The translations under genes and the position numbers were made by a program. DNA of 33,847 nucleotides from NCBI GenBank assembly GCA_036494005.1, contig DASXOV010000176.1:1-33847 (forward strand). Direction: 5' to 3'. The notes beneath the pieces were generated by a model. It made no database searches. It saw only the letters and a program-made list of their open reading frames with translations, and was not told the DNA's origin. Below are positions 15,954 to 24,134 of the stretch, in pieces. Numbering within the stretch: the first letter of the stretch is position 1; every line of letters begins with the position of its first letter. Source of the DNA: GCA-003244245 sp036494005. GTDB lineage: Bacteria; Actinomycetota; Actinomycetes; Mycobacteriales; Pseudonocardiaceae.

Positions 15954-17288
15954 GTGTTGAAGCCAGCGACGCGTCGGCTGTTCACCAGGCGCCGGCTGAT
16001 AGTGATAGCGAGTGCCGGAGTTGTGGTCTGCGGCGCCGGCGTCGTCGTCTGGGCGTCCTCCGGGTCCCGGCCCGAGGCCGCCCCCCGGTTGGGCGCCGCC
16101 AGCCTCGGCACCATCCGCCAGACGGTCTCGGCGGCAGGCACGATCGAACCCGCCCAGCAGGCGAATCTGAGCTTCGGGGTCAGTGGCCAGGTCACCACGG
16201 TGCCGGTGACGGTCGGCCAGCAGGTGCAGCCGGGGCAGACGCTGGCCACTCTGGACGCCGCGGCACTGCCGAGCCAGGTCGCCCAGGCCCGGGCGACGGT
16301 GGCTTCCGACCAGGCCAAAGTGGCCGCTGACCAGTCCTCGGGAGCGTCAGCCGCGCAACTCGACTCGGACAATGCAGCAGTGGCAGCGGCTGATGCGGCG
16401 CTGGCCAGTGCGCAACAGAATCTGTCCAAGGCAACGCTGACCGCACCGTTCGCCGGCACTGTCGCCGCAATCGACCTGACGACAGGCCAGCAGGTGGCGG
16501 GCGGCTCGTCGGGCGGCTCGTCGGGCGGCTCGTCGGGTGGCTCGTCGGGTGCTGGGACGTCCGCGGATTCCGGCGGGGGCGGTGCCGGCGGGCGGACGGC
16601 CAGCGGGACTGGCGGGTCGGGCACCTCAGCAGGTTCGACCGCCTCAGCAGGTTCGACCGCCTCGTCGACCACGAGCGGTGCGGCCTCGAGCGCTCAGGTG
16701 GTGGTGATCAGCACCGGCAGCTACCTCGTCGACGCCACCGTCGACGACACCGAGATCGGGCAGCTGAAGACCGGCGATCAGGCCGTGGTGGTACCCAACG
16801 GCTCGACCAGCCAGATCTTCGGCACGGTGTCCTCGGTCGGCATGGTCGGCAGCCAGAGCTCCGGGGTGGCCAGCTACCCGGTCACCATCGACATCACCGG
16901 CAGTCCCAGTGGCCTGCACATCGGAGCCGGCGCCCAGGTCTCGATCATCGTCAAGCAGCTCACGGACGTGGTGGTGGTGCCACGGGGCGCCGTGCACGAC
17001 GAGAACGGCCGGACGGTGGTCTACCAGCTACAGGGCGGCAAACAGGTGTCCCACCCGGTATCGGTGGGGCTCAGCTCCGGTGGCCAGAGCCAGATCACCG
17101 ACGGCCTGACCGCAGGCACTCAGATCGTGTTGCCTGCCGCACCCACCGGCACTCGCGGTGGCGGGAGTGGCAGCCGGACCGGCGGCGCCGGTGGGGGTGG
17201 CCTCGGCGGCCGTGGTGGTGGTGGCTTCGGTGGCGGTGGTGGTGGTGGTGGCGGCTTCGGTGGTCGGGGCGGCGGAGCCGGTGGGTGA
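15954..17288 (+). CDS. HlyD/MacA-type membrane-fusion adaptor
   Basis: 444 aa from the GTG at 15954 (GAGG upstream). One N-terminal membrane helix (about residues 14-34) is followed by TVSAAGTIEPAQQANLSFGVSGQV, the first half of a lipoyl/barrel-sandwich domain. A helical hairpin (about 100-165) comes next, then LTAPFAGTVAAIDLTTGQQV, the second lipoyl half. A Gly/Ser/Thr-rich insertion with 12-bp and 18-bp DNA repeats interrupts the region before the beta-barrel part (VDDTEIGQLKTGDQAVV). The C-terminus is an extremely Gly-rich tail. It is the first gene of the exporter operon and should link the ATPase/permease pair to its substrate outside the membrane. No outer-membrane TolC partner is expected in an actinomycete. 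Confidence 0.93.
   Translation: MLKPATRRLFTRRRLIVIASAGVVVCGAGVVVWASSGSRPEAAPRLGAASLGTIRQTVSAAGTIEPAQQANLSFGVSGQVTTVPVTVGQQVQPGQTLATLDAAALPSQVAQARATVASDQAKVAADQSSGASAAQLDSDNAAVAAADAALASAQQNLSKATLTAPFAGTVAAIDLTTGQQVAGGSSGGSSGGSSGGSSGAGTSADSGGGGAGGRTASGTGGSGTSAGSTASAGSTASSTTSGAASSAQVVVISTGSYLVDATVDDTEIGQLKTGDQAVVVPNGSTSQIFGTVSSVGMVGSQSSGVASYPVTIDITGSPSGLHIGAGAQVSIIVKQLTDVVVVPRGAVHDENGRTVVYQLQGGKQVSHPVSVGLSSGGQSQITDGLTAGTQIVLPAAPTGTRGGGSGSRTGGAGGGGLGGRGGGGFGGGGGGGGGFGGRGGGAGG
16500..16547 (+). repeat. 12-bp in-frame tandem repeat, 4 units
   Basis: GGCGGCTCGTCG is present four times (one unit with C to T) and encodes a GGSS repeat linker inside the first adaptor. Confidence 0.95.
16626..16661 (+). 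repeat. 18-bp direct repeat, 2 perfect copies
   Basis: TCAGCAGGTTCGACCGCC occurs at 16626-16643 and 16644-16661, encoding SAGSTA twice in the same linker of the first adaptor. Confidence 0.95.
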
Positions 17289-17332
17289 GGACCAGTGACC
17301 GCCGACGCACTCCCCGCAGCGGAGGAGACGAC

Positions 17333-18058
17333 ATGACCGACCTGACGACACCCGCAGTGGACGCTCCACTCCTCGAGTTGCGTGACGTGGGCAAGACCTA
17401 CCGCAGTGGCTCGCTCGAGGTGGAGGCGCTGCGGGGAGCCAGCATCTCGATCCGGGCCGGGGAGTACGTCGCGATCATGGGTCCGTCAGGGTCTGGAAAG
17501 TCGACACTCATGCACGTCCTGGGTTGTCTGGACAGCCCGACGTCGGGGACCTACCGGCTGGCCGGCCAGGACGTCAGCACCATGTCGGAGGAGGAACTGG
17601 CCGAGGTTCGCAACCAGCGGATCGGTTTCGTGTTCCAGCAGTTCAACCTGTTGCCGTCGCTGACAGCGGGGCGCAACGTGGAGCTCCCGCTGTGCTACGC
17701 CGGGGTCCGGCGGGCGGCGCGCAGCACCAGGGCCGCGGAGGTTCTGGCCCGGGTGGGGCTGGCTGACCGGATCGAGCACCGCCCCGGGGAACTGTCGGGT
17801 GGCCAGCAACAGCGGGTGGCCATCGCGCGAGCGCTGGTCGGGAATCCGGCGTTGATCCTGGCCGACGAGCCGACCGGAAACCTGGACTCCGCCGCGACGG
17901 CGGAGGTGCTCGGTCTGCTCGACGACCTGCACGCCGCCGGCCGGACCATCGTGCTCATCACACACGAGGGCGACGTCGCAGCAGCCGCCCGGCGGACCGT
18001 GCACATTCTGGACGGCGAGATCCGCGGTGACGTGGACACCCGGGGAGTCAGGGAATGA
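17333..18058 (+). CDS. ABC transporter ATPase, MacB/LolD type
   Basis: 241 aa from the ATG at 17333 (GGAGGAG upstream). All ABC motifs are intact: Walker A GPSGSGKST, Q-loop FQQFNLLPSLTA, signature LSGGQQQRVAIARAL, Walker B LILADEPTGNLD and H-loop LITHE. The style of motifs (FQQFNLLP, DEPTGNLD) matches the MacB/LolD/FtsE class that pairs with FtsX-fold permeases. It ends in an ATGA overlap with the permease gene, which is strong evidence for a stoichiometric complex. It should power export or mechanotransmission by the following permease together with the HlyD adaptors. Confidence 0.97.
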   Translation: MTDLTTPAVDAPLLELRDVGKTYRSGSLEVEALRGASISIRAGEYVAIMGPSGSGKSTLMHVLGCLDSPTSGTYRLAGQDVSTMSEEELAEVRNQRIGFVFQQFNLLPSLTAGRNVELPLCYAGVRRAARSTRAAEVLARVGLADRIEHRPGELSGGQQQRVAIARALVGNPALILADEPTGNLDSAATAEVLGLLDDLHAAGRTIVLITHEGDVAAAARRTVHILDGEIRGDVDTRGVRE

Positions 18059-19287
18059 ACTGGCTGGAGACGGTGCGCACCGGGCTCGACGCGGTGCGGT
18101 CCCACCGGCTGCGCTCCGGGCTGACCGTGCTCGGCATCCTCATCGGCATCGCAGCGGTGATGCTCACCGTCGGGCTCGGCCTCGGCGCCCAGGCCCAGGT
18201 GAGCCAGCAGATCAACGCTCTGGGCAGCAACCTGCTGATCGTCACCCCGGGCAGCACCACCAGCAGCACCGGCGTGCGGGGCGGTTTCGGTTCGGCCTCC
18301 ACGCTGACCGTCGCCGATGCCACCGCGCTGTCATCGCGGGTGGTGGCCCCGGACGTCGGCGCGGTCGCCCCTACCGTGCAACGGTCCGAATCGCTGACCG
18401 CGGGATCGTCGAACTGGACCACCACCGTGGTCGGCACCACGGCGGCGTGGACCACGGTCCGGGCCAGGTCGGTGGCCGACGGGCGGTTCCTGACCAGCCA
18501 GGACCTGACCGACCGGGCGACGGTCGTCGTGCTCGCCGCGACAACGGCCCAGCAGCTGTTCGGCCCCCAGGAGCCGGTCGGGCAGACCGTCACCATCGCG
18601 GGCCTGCCGCTGACCGTGGTCGGGGTGCTCAACCCCGCGGGCTCGACGGCGAGCACGAACGAGGACGACCAGGCGCTGATCCCGCTCACCACGGCAGCGG
18701 CGCGGATCTTCGGCGGCGCCACCCGCGACTCGGTGCAGAACATCTACGTGCAGGCGCAGTCATCCGACACCTTGTCGGCCGCCTACCAGGAAGCCCAGTC
18801 CGAGCTGTCCAACCTGCACCACGTGCTGACCCCGGCCGCCGCCGACTTCACTATCACCAGCCAGCAGTCGATCTTGAATACGGCCACCTCGGTCACTCAG
18901 ACGCTCACCGTGCTGCTCGGCGGTATCGCGGCGATCTCCCTGCTGGTCGGTGGGGTCGGCGTGATGAACATCATGCTGGTCTCGGTGACCGAGCGGATCC
19001 GCGAGATCGGCCTGCGCAAGGCGCTGGGCGCCACCCCACGGGTGATCCGCAGGCAGTTCCTCGTCGAGGCAGGCGTGCTCGGGCTGACCGGTGGTCTGCT
19101 CGGGGTGGTGATCGGTCTCGTCGCAGCGACCGCGCTGTCGCACCTGTTCACGCTGCCCGTCGTGGTCTCGTCCACGGCGACCCTGGGCTCGCTCGCCGTG
19201 GCTGTCGCGATCGGGCTCGTCTTCGGCGTCTACCCAGCCGGCAGGGCCGCTCGGCTCGCCCCGATCGAAGCCCTGCGCAGCGAGTGA
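18055..19287 (+). CDS. MacB-like ABC permease (FtsX fold)
   Basis: 410 aa, starting within the ATPase stop codon (ATGA). TM1 near residues 20-40 (SGLTVLGILIGIAAVMLTVG) is followed by a roughly 240-residue extracytoplasmic MacB periplasmic-core-like domain. Three helices follow near 283-310, 335-360 and 370-392, carrying the FtsX-fold motif ERIREIGLRKALGATPRVIRRQF. The end, AGRAARLAPIEALRSE, is typical of MacB permeases. The ATPase is a separate polypeptide here, unlike fused Proteobacterial MacB. With the upstream adaptor it forms a MacAB-like tripartite unit. Substrate unknown; peptides, macrolides or lipids are possibilities known for the family. Confidence 0.96.
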   Translation: MNWLETVRTGLDAVRSHRLRSGLTVLGILIGIAAVMLTVGLGLGAQAQVSQQINALGSNLLIVTPGSTTSSTGVRGGFGSASTLTVADATALSSRVVAPDVGAVAPTVQRSESLTAGSSNWTTTVVGTTAAWTTVRARSVADGRFLTSQDLTDRATVVVLAATTAQQLFGPQEPVGQTVTIAGLPLTVVGVLNPAGSTASTNEDDQALIPLTTAAARIFGGATRDSVQNIYVQAQSSDTLSAAYQEAQSELSNLHHVLTPAAADFTITSQQSILNTATSVTQTLTVLLGGIAAISLLVGGVGVMNIMLVSVTERIREIGLRKALGATPRVIRRQFLVEAGVLGLTGGLLGVVIGLVAATALSHLFTLPVVVSSTATLGSLAVAVAIGLVFGVYPAGRAARLAPIEALRSE

Positions 19288-19300
19288 GGAAGAGGAACTC

Positions 19301-20164
19301 ATGAATCGTTGGTTGTTCGGTCCGCGCTGTCTGGTCGTCCTTGTCGGCACAGCCTTCGCCGCCGCGCTCGCCGGCTGCGGGAGCGCGGCCTCCTCGACAA
19401 CCGCGCCACCGGCCGCCGACCCCAGCGCCGCGGCCACGGCACCCGCCGGACCGCGCGGAGCCTCGGGCACGGTCGCCTCGGTTGCGGACAGCAGTATCGA
19501 GGTTCAGGACCCCCGTACCGGCCAGGTGACGGTCACGTTCACCCCGTCGACCAGCTTCACCAGGATGGTCGCGGCGACCGCCGGGGATCTCGCGACCGGG
19601 GAGTGTGTGATCGCGATGGGCACACCCCCGCCCGGCGCCGGTCAGACCAGCACGGATCCGTCCAGTCCGATCACCGCCGGAACGGTGCGTATCGACCCGG
19701 CGGGCGCCGACGGCAGTTGCGCGGCCGGAGGTCCCGGCGGGATGCGGGGCAGGAACCGTCCGAACGGCGCACCCTCGCCCAGGAATCGGCCACCGGGCGC
19801 CGGGACCGGCCGTGGCACCGGCGCGGGAGGGGCCCGTGCCGCGGCCGCGTCCGGCAAGATCACCTCTGTTGCTCCGAGCAGCTTCGTCGTCCAGAACGCC
19901 GGCTCGAATGCCACCCGGACGGTCACCACCACCGGGAGCACCACGTTCAGCAAGACCGTTACGGCCGACCATTCCGCGCTGGCCGTCGGTCAGTGCGTGA
20001 CCGCCGCCGGCCCCGCCGACGACACCGGAGCCGTCGCCGCCTCCGCGATCACCATCAGCCAGCCGGGTCCCAACGGCTGTACGGCAGGCTTCGGCGGACG
20101 GCGCGGTACCGGTCAGGGTGGCGGTTCGGGTCAGCCAGGCGATCAGGGCACCAACCATGCCTGA
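19301..20164 (+). CDS. lipoprotein with two DUF5666-like domains
   Basis: 287 aa from the ATG at 19301 (AGGAAGAGG upstream), 13 nt after the permease. The signal peptide ends in lipobox LAGC (Cys26), so it is predicted to be anchored on the outer face of the membrane. Two related beta-rich units follow: GTVASVADSSIEVQDPRTGQ (about residues 56-75 onward) and GKITSVAPSSFVVQNAGSNA (about 183-202 onward). Each leads into a T(T/S)F(T/S)(R/K)-type strand and a GECV/GQCV element with one Cys, and a second Cys lies further on. They match DUF5666 in style. A Gly/Pro/Arg-rich linker joins them. Its 3' end overlaps the second adaptor by 8 nt, so it belongs to the exporter operon. Role unknown. Confidence 0.88.
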   Translation: MNRWLFGPRCLVVLVGTAFAAALAGCGSAASSTTAPPAADPSAAATAPAGPRGASGTVASVADSSIEVQDPRTGQVTVTFTPSTSFTRMVAATAGDLATGECVIAMGTPPPGAGQTSTDPSSPITAGTVRIDPAGADGSCAAGGPGGMRGRNRPNGAPSPRNRPPGAGTGRGTGAGGARAAAASGKITSVAPSSFVVQNAGSNATRTVTTTGSTTFSKTVTADHSALAVGQCVTAAGPADDTGAVAASAITISQPGPNGCTAGFGGRRGTGQGGGSGQPGDQGTNHA

Positions 20165-21989
20165 GCCGCTCGATGTGCCGTCCCCGCCGGGGCGCGGGCG
20201 CTCCCGGCGGCCGGGCAGGCGGTTCTGGGTGACCGGGGGTGTCGTGATCGCCGTCCCGGTCGTCATCGCAGGGGTGATCGGGGTCAACCGCACGACGGGG
20301 CCGACGTATCGCACCGCGGCCGTCGACCGGGGGGACGTCGAGTCCACCCTGGAATCCACCGGCACGGTTCAGTCGCTCAACGAGGCCGAGCTCAGCTTTC
20401 CCGTCGCAGGCGACGTTCGCGGCGTGCCGGTCGTCGTCGGCCAGCACGTGACCGTCGGCCAGACCCTGGCCCAGCTCGACACCACCGCCCTGGACGCCCA
20501 GGTCGCCACGGCCCAGTCCACCGTCGCCGCGGCGCAGGCCAGACTGGTCACCGACGGGCAGAACCAGAGCGCCGCCGGTGGCGTGGCGCCCGCCGCTTTC
20601 GTCCAGCCGCTCACCCCGGCCGACCCCGTGACGGCGGCCCGCCAGCTGGTTACCGAGCGGCAGACCGGCCTCGTCGCCGACCAGCACCAGGCCGACCAGG
20701 ACCTGGCCCAGGCCCAACATGACCTCACGACCGAGACCGGCCGGTGCCAGGCCTTCCTCGCCGCGGCGGGCGGCAGCACCTCGGCCGCGCCAACCGGTTC
20801 GGGAACACCCAGCTCGACACCATCGGCGACGAGCACCCCGCAGCCACCGTCCCCGAAGACCAAACCCGGGTCGGCCACGCCCGCTGCTCCCGCCGCCGGT
20901 GCATGTCAGGCGGCGCTGGCGACGGTGCTCACCGACCAGCAGACGGTCAGCCACGACCAGCAGGTTCTGGCGGCGGACCTGCCCGCACTCGACGACGCCG
21001 TCGACAAGCTGGTCGCCGTGGCCACCACCATGTCGACTGCCAGGTCGACGACGCAGTCCGCCGATCAGTCGCCATCACCGCAGGACTTGCACCAGCCCGC
21101 CGTCGGCGCCGCTCCGGCCGGCCCGGGCGGGTCCCATGCCGCGCCGTCCACGCCCGGCGGGCCTGCGCCCGGCAAGACCGCCCGGCCCGGTGCCGCTTCG
21201 GGGTCGCCGGCCGGTGGTTCGGGACGCACCGTGTCCTCGGCCCGGCCCGTCTCGGCCGAGCAGCTCGCCGCGGATCAAGCGGCCGTCGACGCCGCCCAGG
21301 CACAGCTCACCACCGCCCAGCAGGCCCACGACCAGGCCGAGTTGGTCAGCCCGATCAGCGGGACCGTCGCCTCGGTGGCCATCAGTCCAGGGCAGTCGGT
21401 CACGAGTGGCTCGGCCACCCCGCAGATCATCGTGATCGGGCCGGGATCGCAGGAGGTCAGCACCACCGTCAGCGACACCGACGTCGGCTCGGTGCGGGTG
21501 GGCGACCCCGTCACCATCACCCCGAGCGGAACCACGACACCGCGCAACGGCCAGGTCGTCTCGATCGGGCTGCTCGCCACCGCCGGGTCCACCAGCACCT
21601 CCGGCTCGGTCAGCTACCCGATCACGATCGGCCTGATCGATCCCGGCCGTCAGCTCCCGGAAGGGGGCCGGCAGCTTGTCGAAGGGCAGCAGCTCATCGA
21701 AGGGCAGAGCGCCTCAGTCTCGATCATGCTGGCACACGTGTCGGACACCCTCACCGTCCCGAGCTCAGCAGTACACACCCTGGGCGCCAACCACACCGTG
21801 ACCGTGCTGCGGGGCGGCAGTCCCACCAACGTCCGGGTGACCCTCGGCACCACCGGTCCGACCCGGACCCAGGTACTCTCCGGGCTGGCCGCCGGTGACC
21901 AGGTCGTCCTCGCCGACCTGTCCCAGCCGCTACCGGCCACCGACGTCGGCAATGTCCGTCGGGCCGTGGGCGGGGGTCGCGGCGGGTAA
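20157..21989 (+). CDS. second HlyD-family adaptor protein
   Basis: 610 aa from the ATG at 20157, overlapping the lipoprotein gene by 8 nt. One N-terminal membrane helix (about residues 23-43) precedes lipoyl half 1 (ESTLESTGTVQSLNEAELSF). A very long helical/low-complexity hairpin (about 110-400), with Gln/Ala/Asp-rich helices and Pro/Ser/Thr-rich breaks, follows. Lipoyl half 2 is AELVSPISGTVASVAISPGQ. The beta-barrel part is VSDTDVGSVRVGDPVTI. It is larger than the first adaptor because of the hairpin. A short repeated region (LPEGGRQLVEGQQLIEGQ) lies near residues 500-518. Two different adaptors in one operon is unusual; the second may pair with the lipoprotein or form a hetero-oligomer (inference). 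Confidence 0.92.
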   Translation: MPEPLDVPSPPGRGRSRRPGRRFWVTGGVVIAVPVVIAGVIGVNRTTGPTYRTAAVDRGDVESTLESTGTVQSLNEAELSFPVAGDVRGVPVVVGQHVTVGQTLAQLDTTALDAQVATAQSTVAAAQARLVTDGQNQSAAGGVAPAAFVQPLTPADPVTAARQLVTERQTGLVADQHQADQDLAQAQHDLTTETGRCQAFLAAAGGSTSAAPTGSGTPSSTPSATSTPQPPSPKTKPGSATPAAPAAGACQAALATVLTDQQTVSHDQQVLAADLPALDDAVDKLVAVATTMSTARSTTQSADQSPSPQDLHQPAVGAAPAGPGGSHAAPSTPGGPAPGKTARPGAASGSPAGGSGRTVSSARPVSAEQLAADQAAVDAAQAQLTTAQQAHDQAELVSPISGTVASVAISPGQSVTSGSATPQIIVIGPGSQEVSTTVSDTDVGSVRVGDPVTITPSGTTTPRNGQVVSIGLLATAGSTSTSGSVSYPITIGLIDPGRQLPEGGRQLVEGQQLIEGQSASVSIMLAHVSDTLTVPSSAVHTLGANHTVTVLRGGSPTNVRVTLGTTGPTRTQVLSGLAAGDQVVLADLSQPLPATDVGNVRRAVGGGRGG

Positions 21990-22332
21990 ACCGCACATTC
22001 TCGTGGCCCGGCTCCGCGGCGGATTTTCCGCGGGCCGGGTACCACCGCCGCCCCCCTCTCATACACGGCGCGTGATACCCGGCCAACGGTCCACCCCCCT
22101 GGGTGGCCCTGCACCATGTGGAGCAATTCGTTGTGTCGACACCTGGCGCGGCCGGGCATGAAACTACGACGGATCGGGCCCGAGCGGCAAACTCTCTGGG
22201 CAAAGTTCCCTCTCCTGGGTAATCCGGCTACCGGCCATGGTTCGATGGTTCACCAATCGTTCATCTTTGGATTATCGATACGTATGTGGACACCGCGATC
22301 ATCCGGTGCGAATTACATCCTCTGCTACTGAG
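21990..22332. other. gene-free region with terminator and AT-richer stretch
   Basis: No convincing gene is present; short frames on both strands lack ribosome sites and family features. It holds the terminator hairpin of the exporter operon at its left. At 22273-22285 two interlocked 8-bp palindromes (TATCGATA, ATACGTAT) sit in a locally AT-rich patch. The K+ channel gene ends at the right edge (22333). Confidence 0.5.
22007..22039 (+). terminator. hairpin after the exporter operon
   Basis: CCCGGC-T-CCGCGG, an 8-nt loop, then CCGCGG-GCCGGG: a 12-bp GC-rich stem with one bulged T, 18 nt after the second adaptor's stop. There is no T-run, as is common for actinobacterial terminators. Confidence 0.65.
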
Positions 22333-23397
22333 TCAGGGCGGGGTGACCTTGCGGACGTAGAGCAGTACATCGCCGGACTCCACCGCGTCGACCTCAGGCG
22401 CGTCCACCCGGTACAAATGGCCGCCGCGGACCACTCCGAGCACGATGTCGGGCAGATGCCGTGGTGAGCCGCCGACCTCTTCCTGCTCCACCGGCCGCTG
22501 CGCGATGGACAGGCCGGTGTCCGGGGTGAGCAGGTCCTCGACGAGTTCGACCACTTCCGGCGTCCTGGTGGCCAGGCCGAGCAGGCGGCCCGCCGTCTCG
22601 GCGGACACCACGACCGAATCGGCCCCGGACTGTCGCAGCAGATGCACGTTCTCCCGCTCGCGGACCGCCGCGACGATATGCGCCTGCGGGGCGAGCTCCC
22701 GTGCGGTGAGCGTGACCAGCACCGCGGCGTCGTCCCGGTTCGTGGCGATCACCACCGCGCGGGCCCGGCTGACCCCGGCCAGCCGGAGCACATCGGAGCG
22801 GGTGGCGTTGCCGTGCACGGTGACCAGCCCATGGGCGTCGGCCACCTCGAGCACAGCGGAATCGCAGTCCACGACCACTACGGGCGTCGTGCTCCCGTCT
22901 TCGTCGCCGAGCAGCGAACTGACCGCGGCGCGGCCCTTGGTGCCGTAGCCGATGACGACGATGTGGTCACGCACCTTGCGCCTCCAGCGTTGGATCTTCC
23001 ACGCCTGCCGGGACCGCTCGGTGAGCACTTCGAGCGTGGTCCCGACCAGCACGATGAGGAACAGCACCCGCAGCGGGGTGATGACCAGGACATTGACCAG
23101 CCGGGCGGCACCGCTGACCGGCGTGATGTCGCCGTATCCGGTGGTGGACAGCGACACCGTCGCGTAGTACACGCAGTCCAGCAGGGACAGGCCGTCCCCA
23201 TTGACGTCGCGGTAGCCGTCGCGGCCCAGATAGACCAGCAACACCGTGACGGCGAGCGCCAGGAGTGCCCCGACCACCCGTCGCCCGATTGAAACAGCCG
23301 GCGCCACCCGGCTGTCCGGGATCCGCAGCACCCCCGCCAGCGCATGATCCGGATGATCCATGAACCCGTCAGCCGCGCCTCGGGTTCTGAGCCACAT
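22333..23397 (-). CDS. potassium channel with RCK (TrkA-N) domain
   Basis: 354 aa from the ATG at 23397; the ATG at 23361 is an alternative, and both have weak ribosome sites. It is a two-helix channel subunit: TM1 about 39-57, pore loop with selectivity filter STTGYGDITP (Thr-Gly-Tyr-Gly-Asp at 86-90), and TM2 about 105-123. A cytosolic RCK domain starts at about 145 with the Rossmann motif VVIGYGTKG and an acidic strand end VVVVDCDS. A TrkA-C-like end follows (VRGGHLYRVDAPEVDAVESGDVLLYV). It should form a tetrameric ligand-gated K+ channel in the plasma membrane. It stands alone between the exporter operon and the XRE locus. Confidence 0.95.
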   Translation of the reverse strand: MWLRTRGAADGFMDHPDHALAGVLRIPDSRVAPAVSIGRRVVGALLALAVTVLLVYLGRDGYRDVNGDGLSLLDCVYYATVSLSTTGYGDITPVSGAARLVNVLVITPLRVLFLIVLVGTTLEVLTERSRQAWKIQRWRRKVRDHIVVIGYGTKGRAAVSSLLGDEDGSTTPVVVVDCDSAVLEVADAHGLVTVHGNATRSDVLRLAGVSRARAVVIATNRDDAAVLVTLTARELAPQAHIVAAVRERENVHLLRQSGADSVVVSAETAGRLLGLATRTPEVVELVEDLLTPDTGLSIAQRPVEQEEVGGSPRHLPDIVLGVVRGGHLYRVDAPEVDAVESGDVLLYVRKVTPP

Positions 23398-23485
23398 CAG
23401 CGCAGCCTATCGGTGCCCGCCGGGCGCCATTCAGGGCCGAATCGGGGGTCAGTGCAGCTCGATCTGTTGACCTTCCTGGTTTCGG

Positions 23486-23785
23486 TCACCGGTCGGCCAC
23501 TTCCCAGGTCAGGACTTCGTTGAGGACGGTCAGCGCGGTGCCCTCCGCCCGGCGCTCCACGAGCCCGTCACCGGGGACGATGAGTGACGTGTTCCGGGTG
23601 CGCCAAGCGGCGCAGTCCCGGCTGAAGCCTTGAATGTGAATGGTGTCGGCCCATTGGCCGGTGACCCGGTACCCGACCAGCGGGCCGTCCACGCCCGGCC
23701 CGGTGCGCCGGAACTGGAAACCCCGCCGTTTCAAGTGGTCCAGGAGCCGTTTGGCAATGACGACGTCCGGGCTGTCGGTGTGCAT
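23486..23785 (-). CDS. small conserved-looking protein, companion of XRE regulator
   Basis: 99 aa from the ATG at 23785, which overlaps the preceding stop (TGATG); an upstream start at 23818 would add 11 residues inside the previous gene. It has an N-terminal helix (VIAKRLLDHLKRRGFQFR), then TGPGVDGPLVGYRVTGQWAD, the segment HIQGFSRDCAAWRTRN and a hydrophobic VIVPGDG-like strand. The composition suggests a small alpha/beta cytosolic protein. I recall similar three-gene arrangements with XRE regulators in Pseudonocardiaceae but know no function. It is translationally coupled to the 60-aa protein. Confidence 0.75.
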   Translation of the reverse strand: MHTDSPDVVIAKRLLDHLKRRGFQFRRTGPGVDGPLVGYRVTGQWADTIHIQGFSRDCAAWRTRNTSLIVPGDGLVERRAEGTALTVLNEVLTWEVADR

Positions 23786-23967
23786 CACGAACCGCTGCGC
23801 TGCGCCCTGACGGCGCATGAGCGGCAGTAACCGACTTCAGGGGTAGCGAGGCTCGCAGCGAGCACTTCGACATCGCATAGAGTCACGTAGCGCCCGGCAT
23901 TCGCACGCCCTGCGGCGACGTCAGCGTCGGCGATCAGGTGGACAGTACGGGTGCGCTCATCGCACAT
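23785..23967 (-). CDS. 60-aa putative zinc-binding protein
   Basis: 60 aa from the ATG at 23967. The frame is open further 5' (to 24105), but that part is Arg-rich and shadow-like. It has TVHLIADADVAAGRANAGRY, then VTLCDVEVLAA and a C-terminal GYCRSCAVRA. One His and three Cys (H...C...CxxC) could bind zinc; this is inferred from spacing only. It lies 167 nt downstream of the XRE regulator and overlaps the following small gene by one base. Such mini-proteins beside XRE regulators suggest a regulator-partner role, but this is unproven. Confidence 0.65.
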   Translation of the reverse strand: MCDERTRTVHLIADADVAAGRANAGRYVTLCDVEVLAASLATPEVGYCRSCAVRAQRSGS

Positions 23968-24134
23968 CGGGACGGCCGCCGCACGCTGCCTCACCGGGCG
24001 GCCATCGGGTGCACTACGCCGGGAACGGCGATGACGTCCCCGACTGCTGATTCCATCTGATGGTGTGCTGATCACGTCGCTGACCGTGGCGATGAGCCAC
24101 GTCATGACCTTGTCAGCAGGGCAAGATCACCCGG

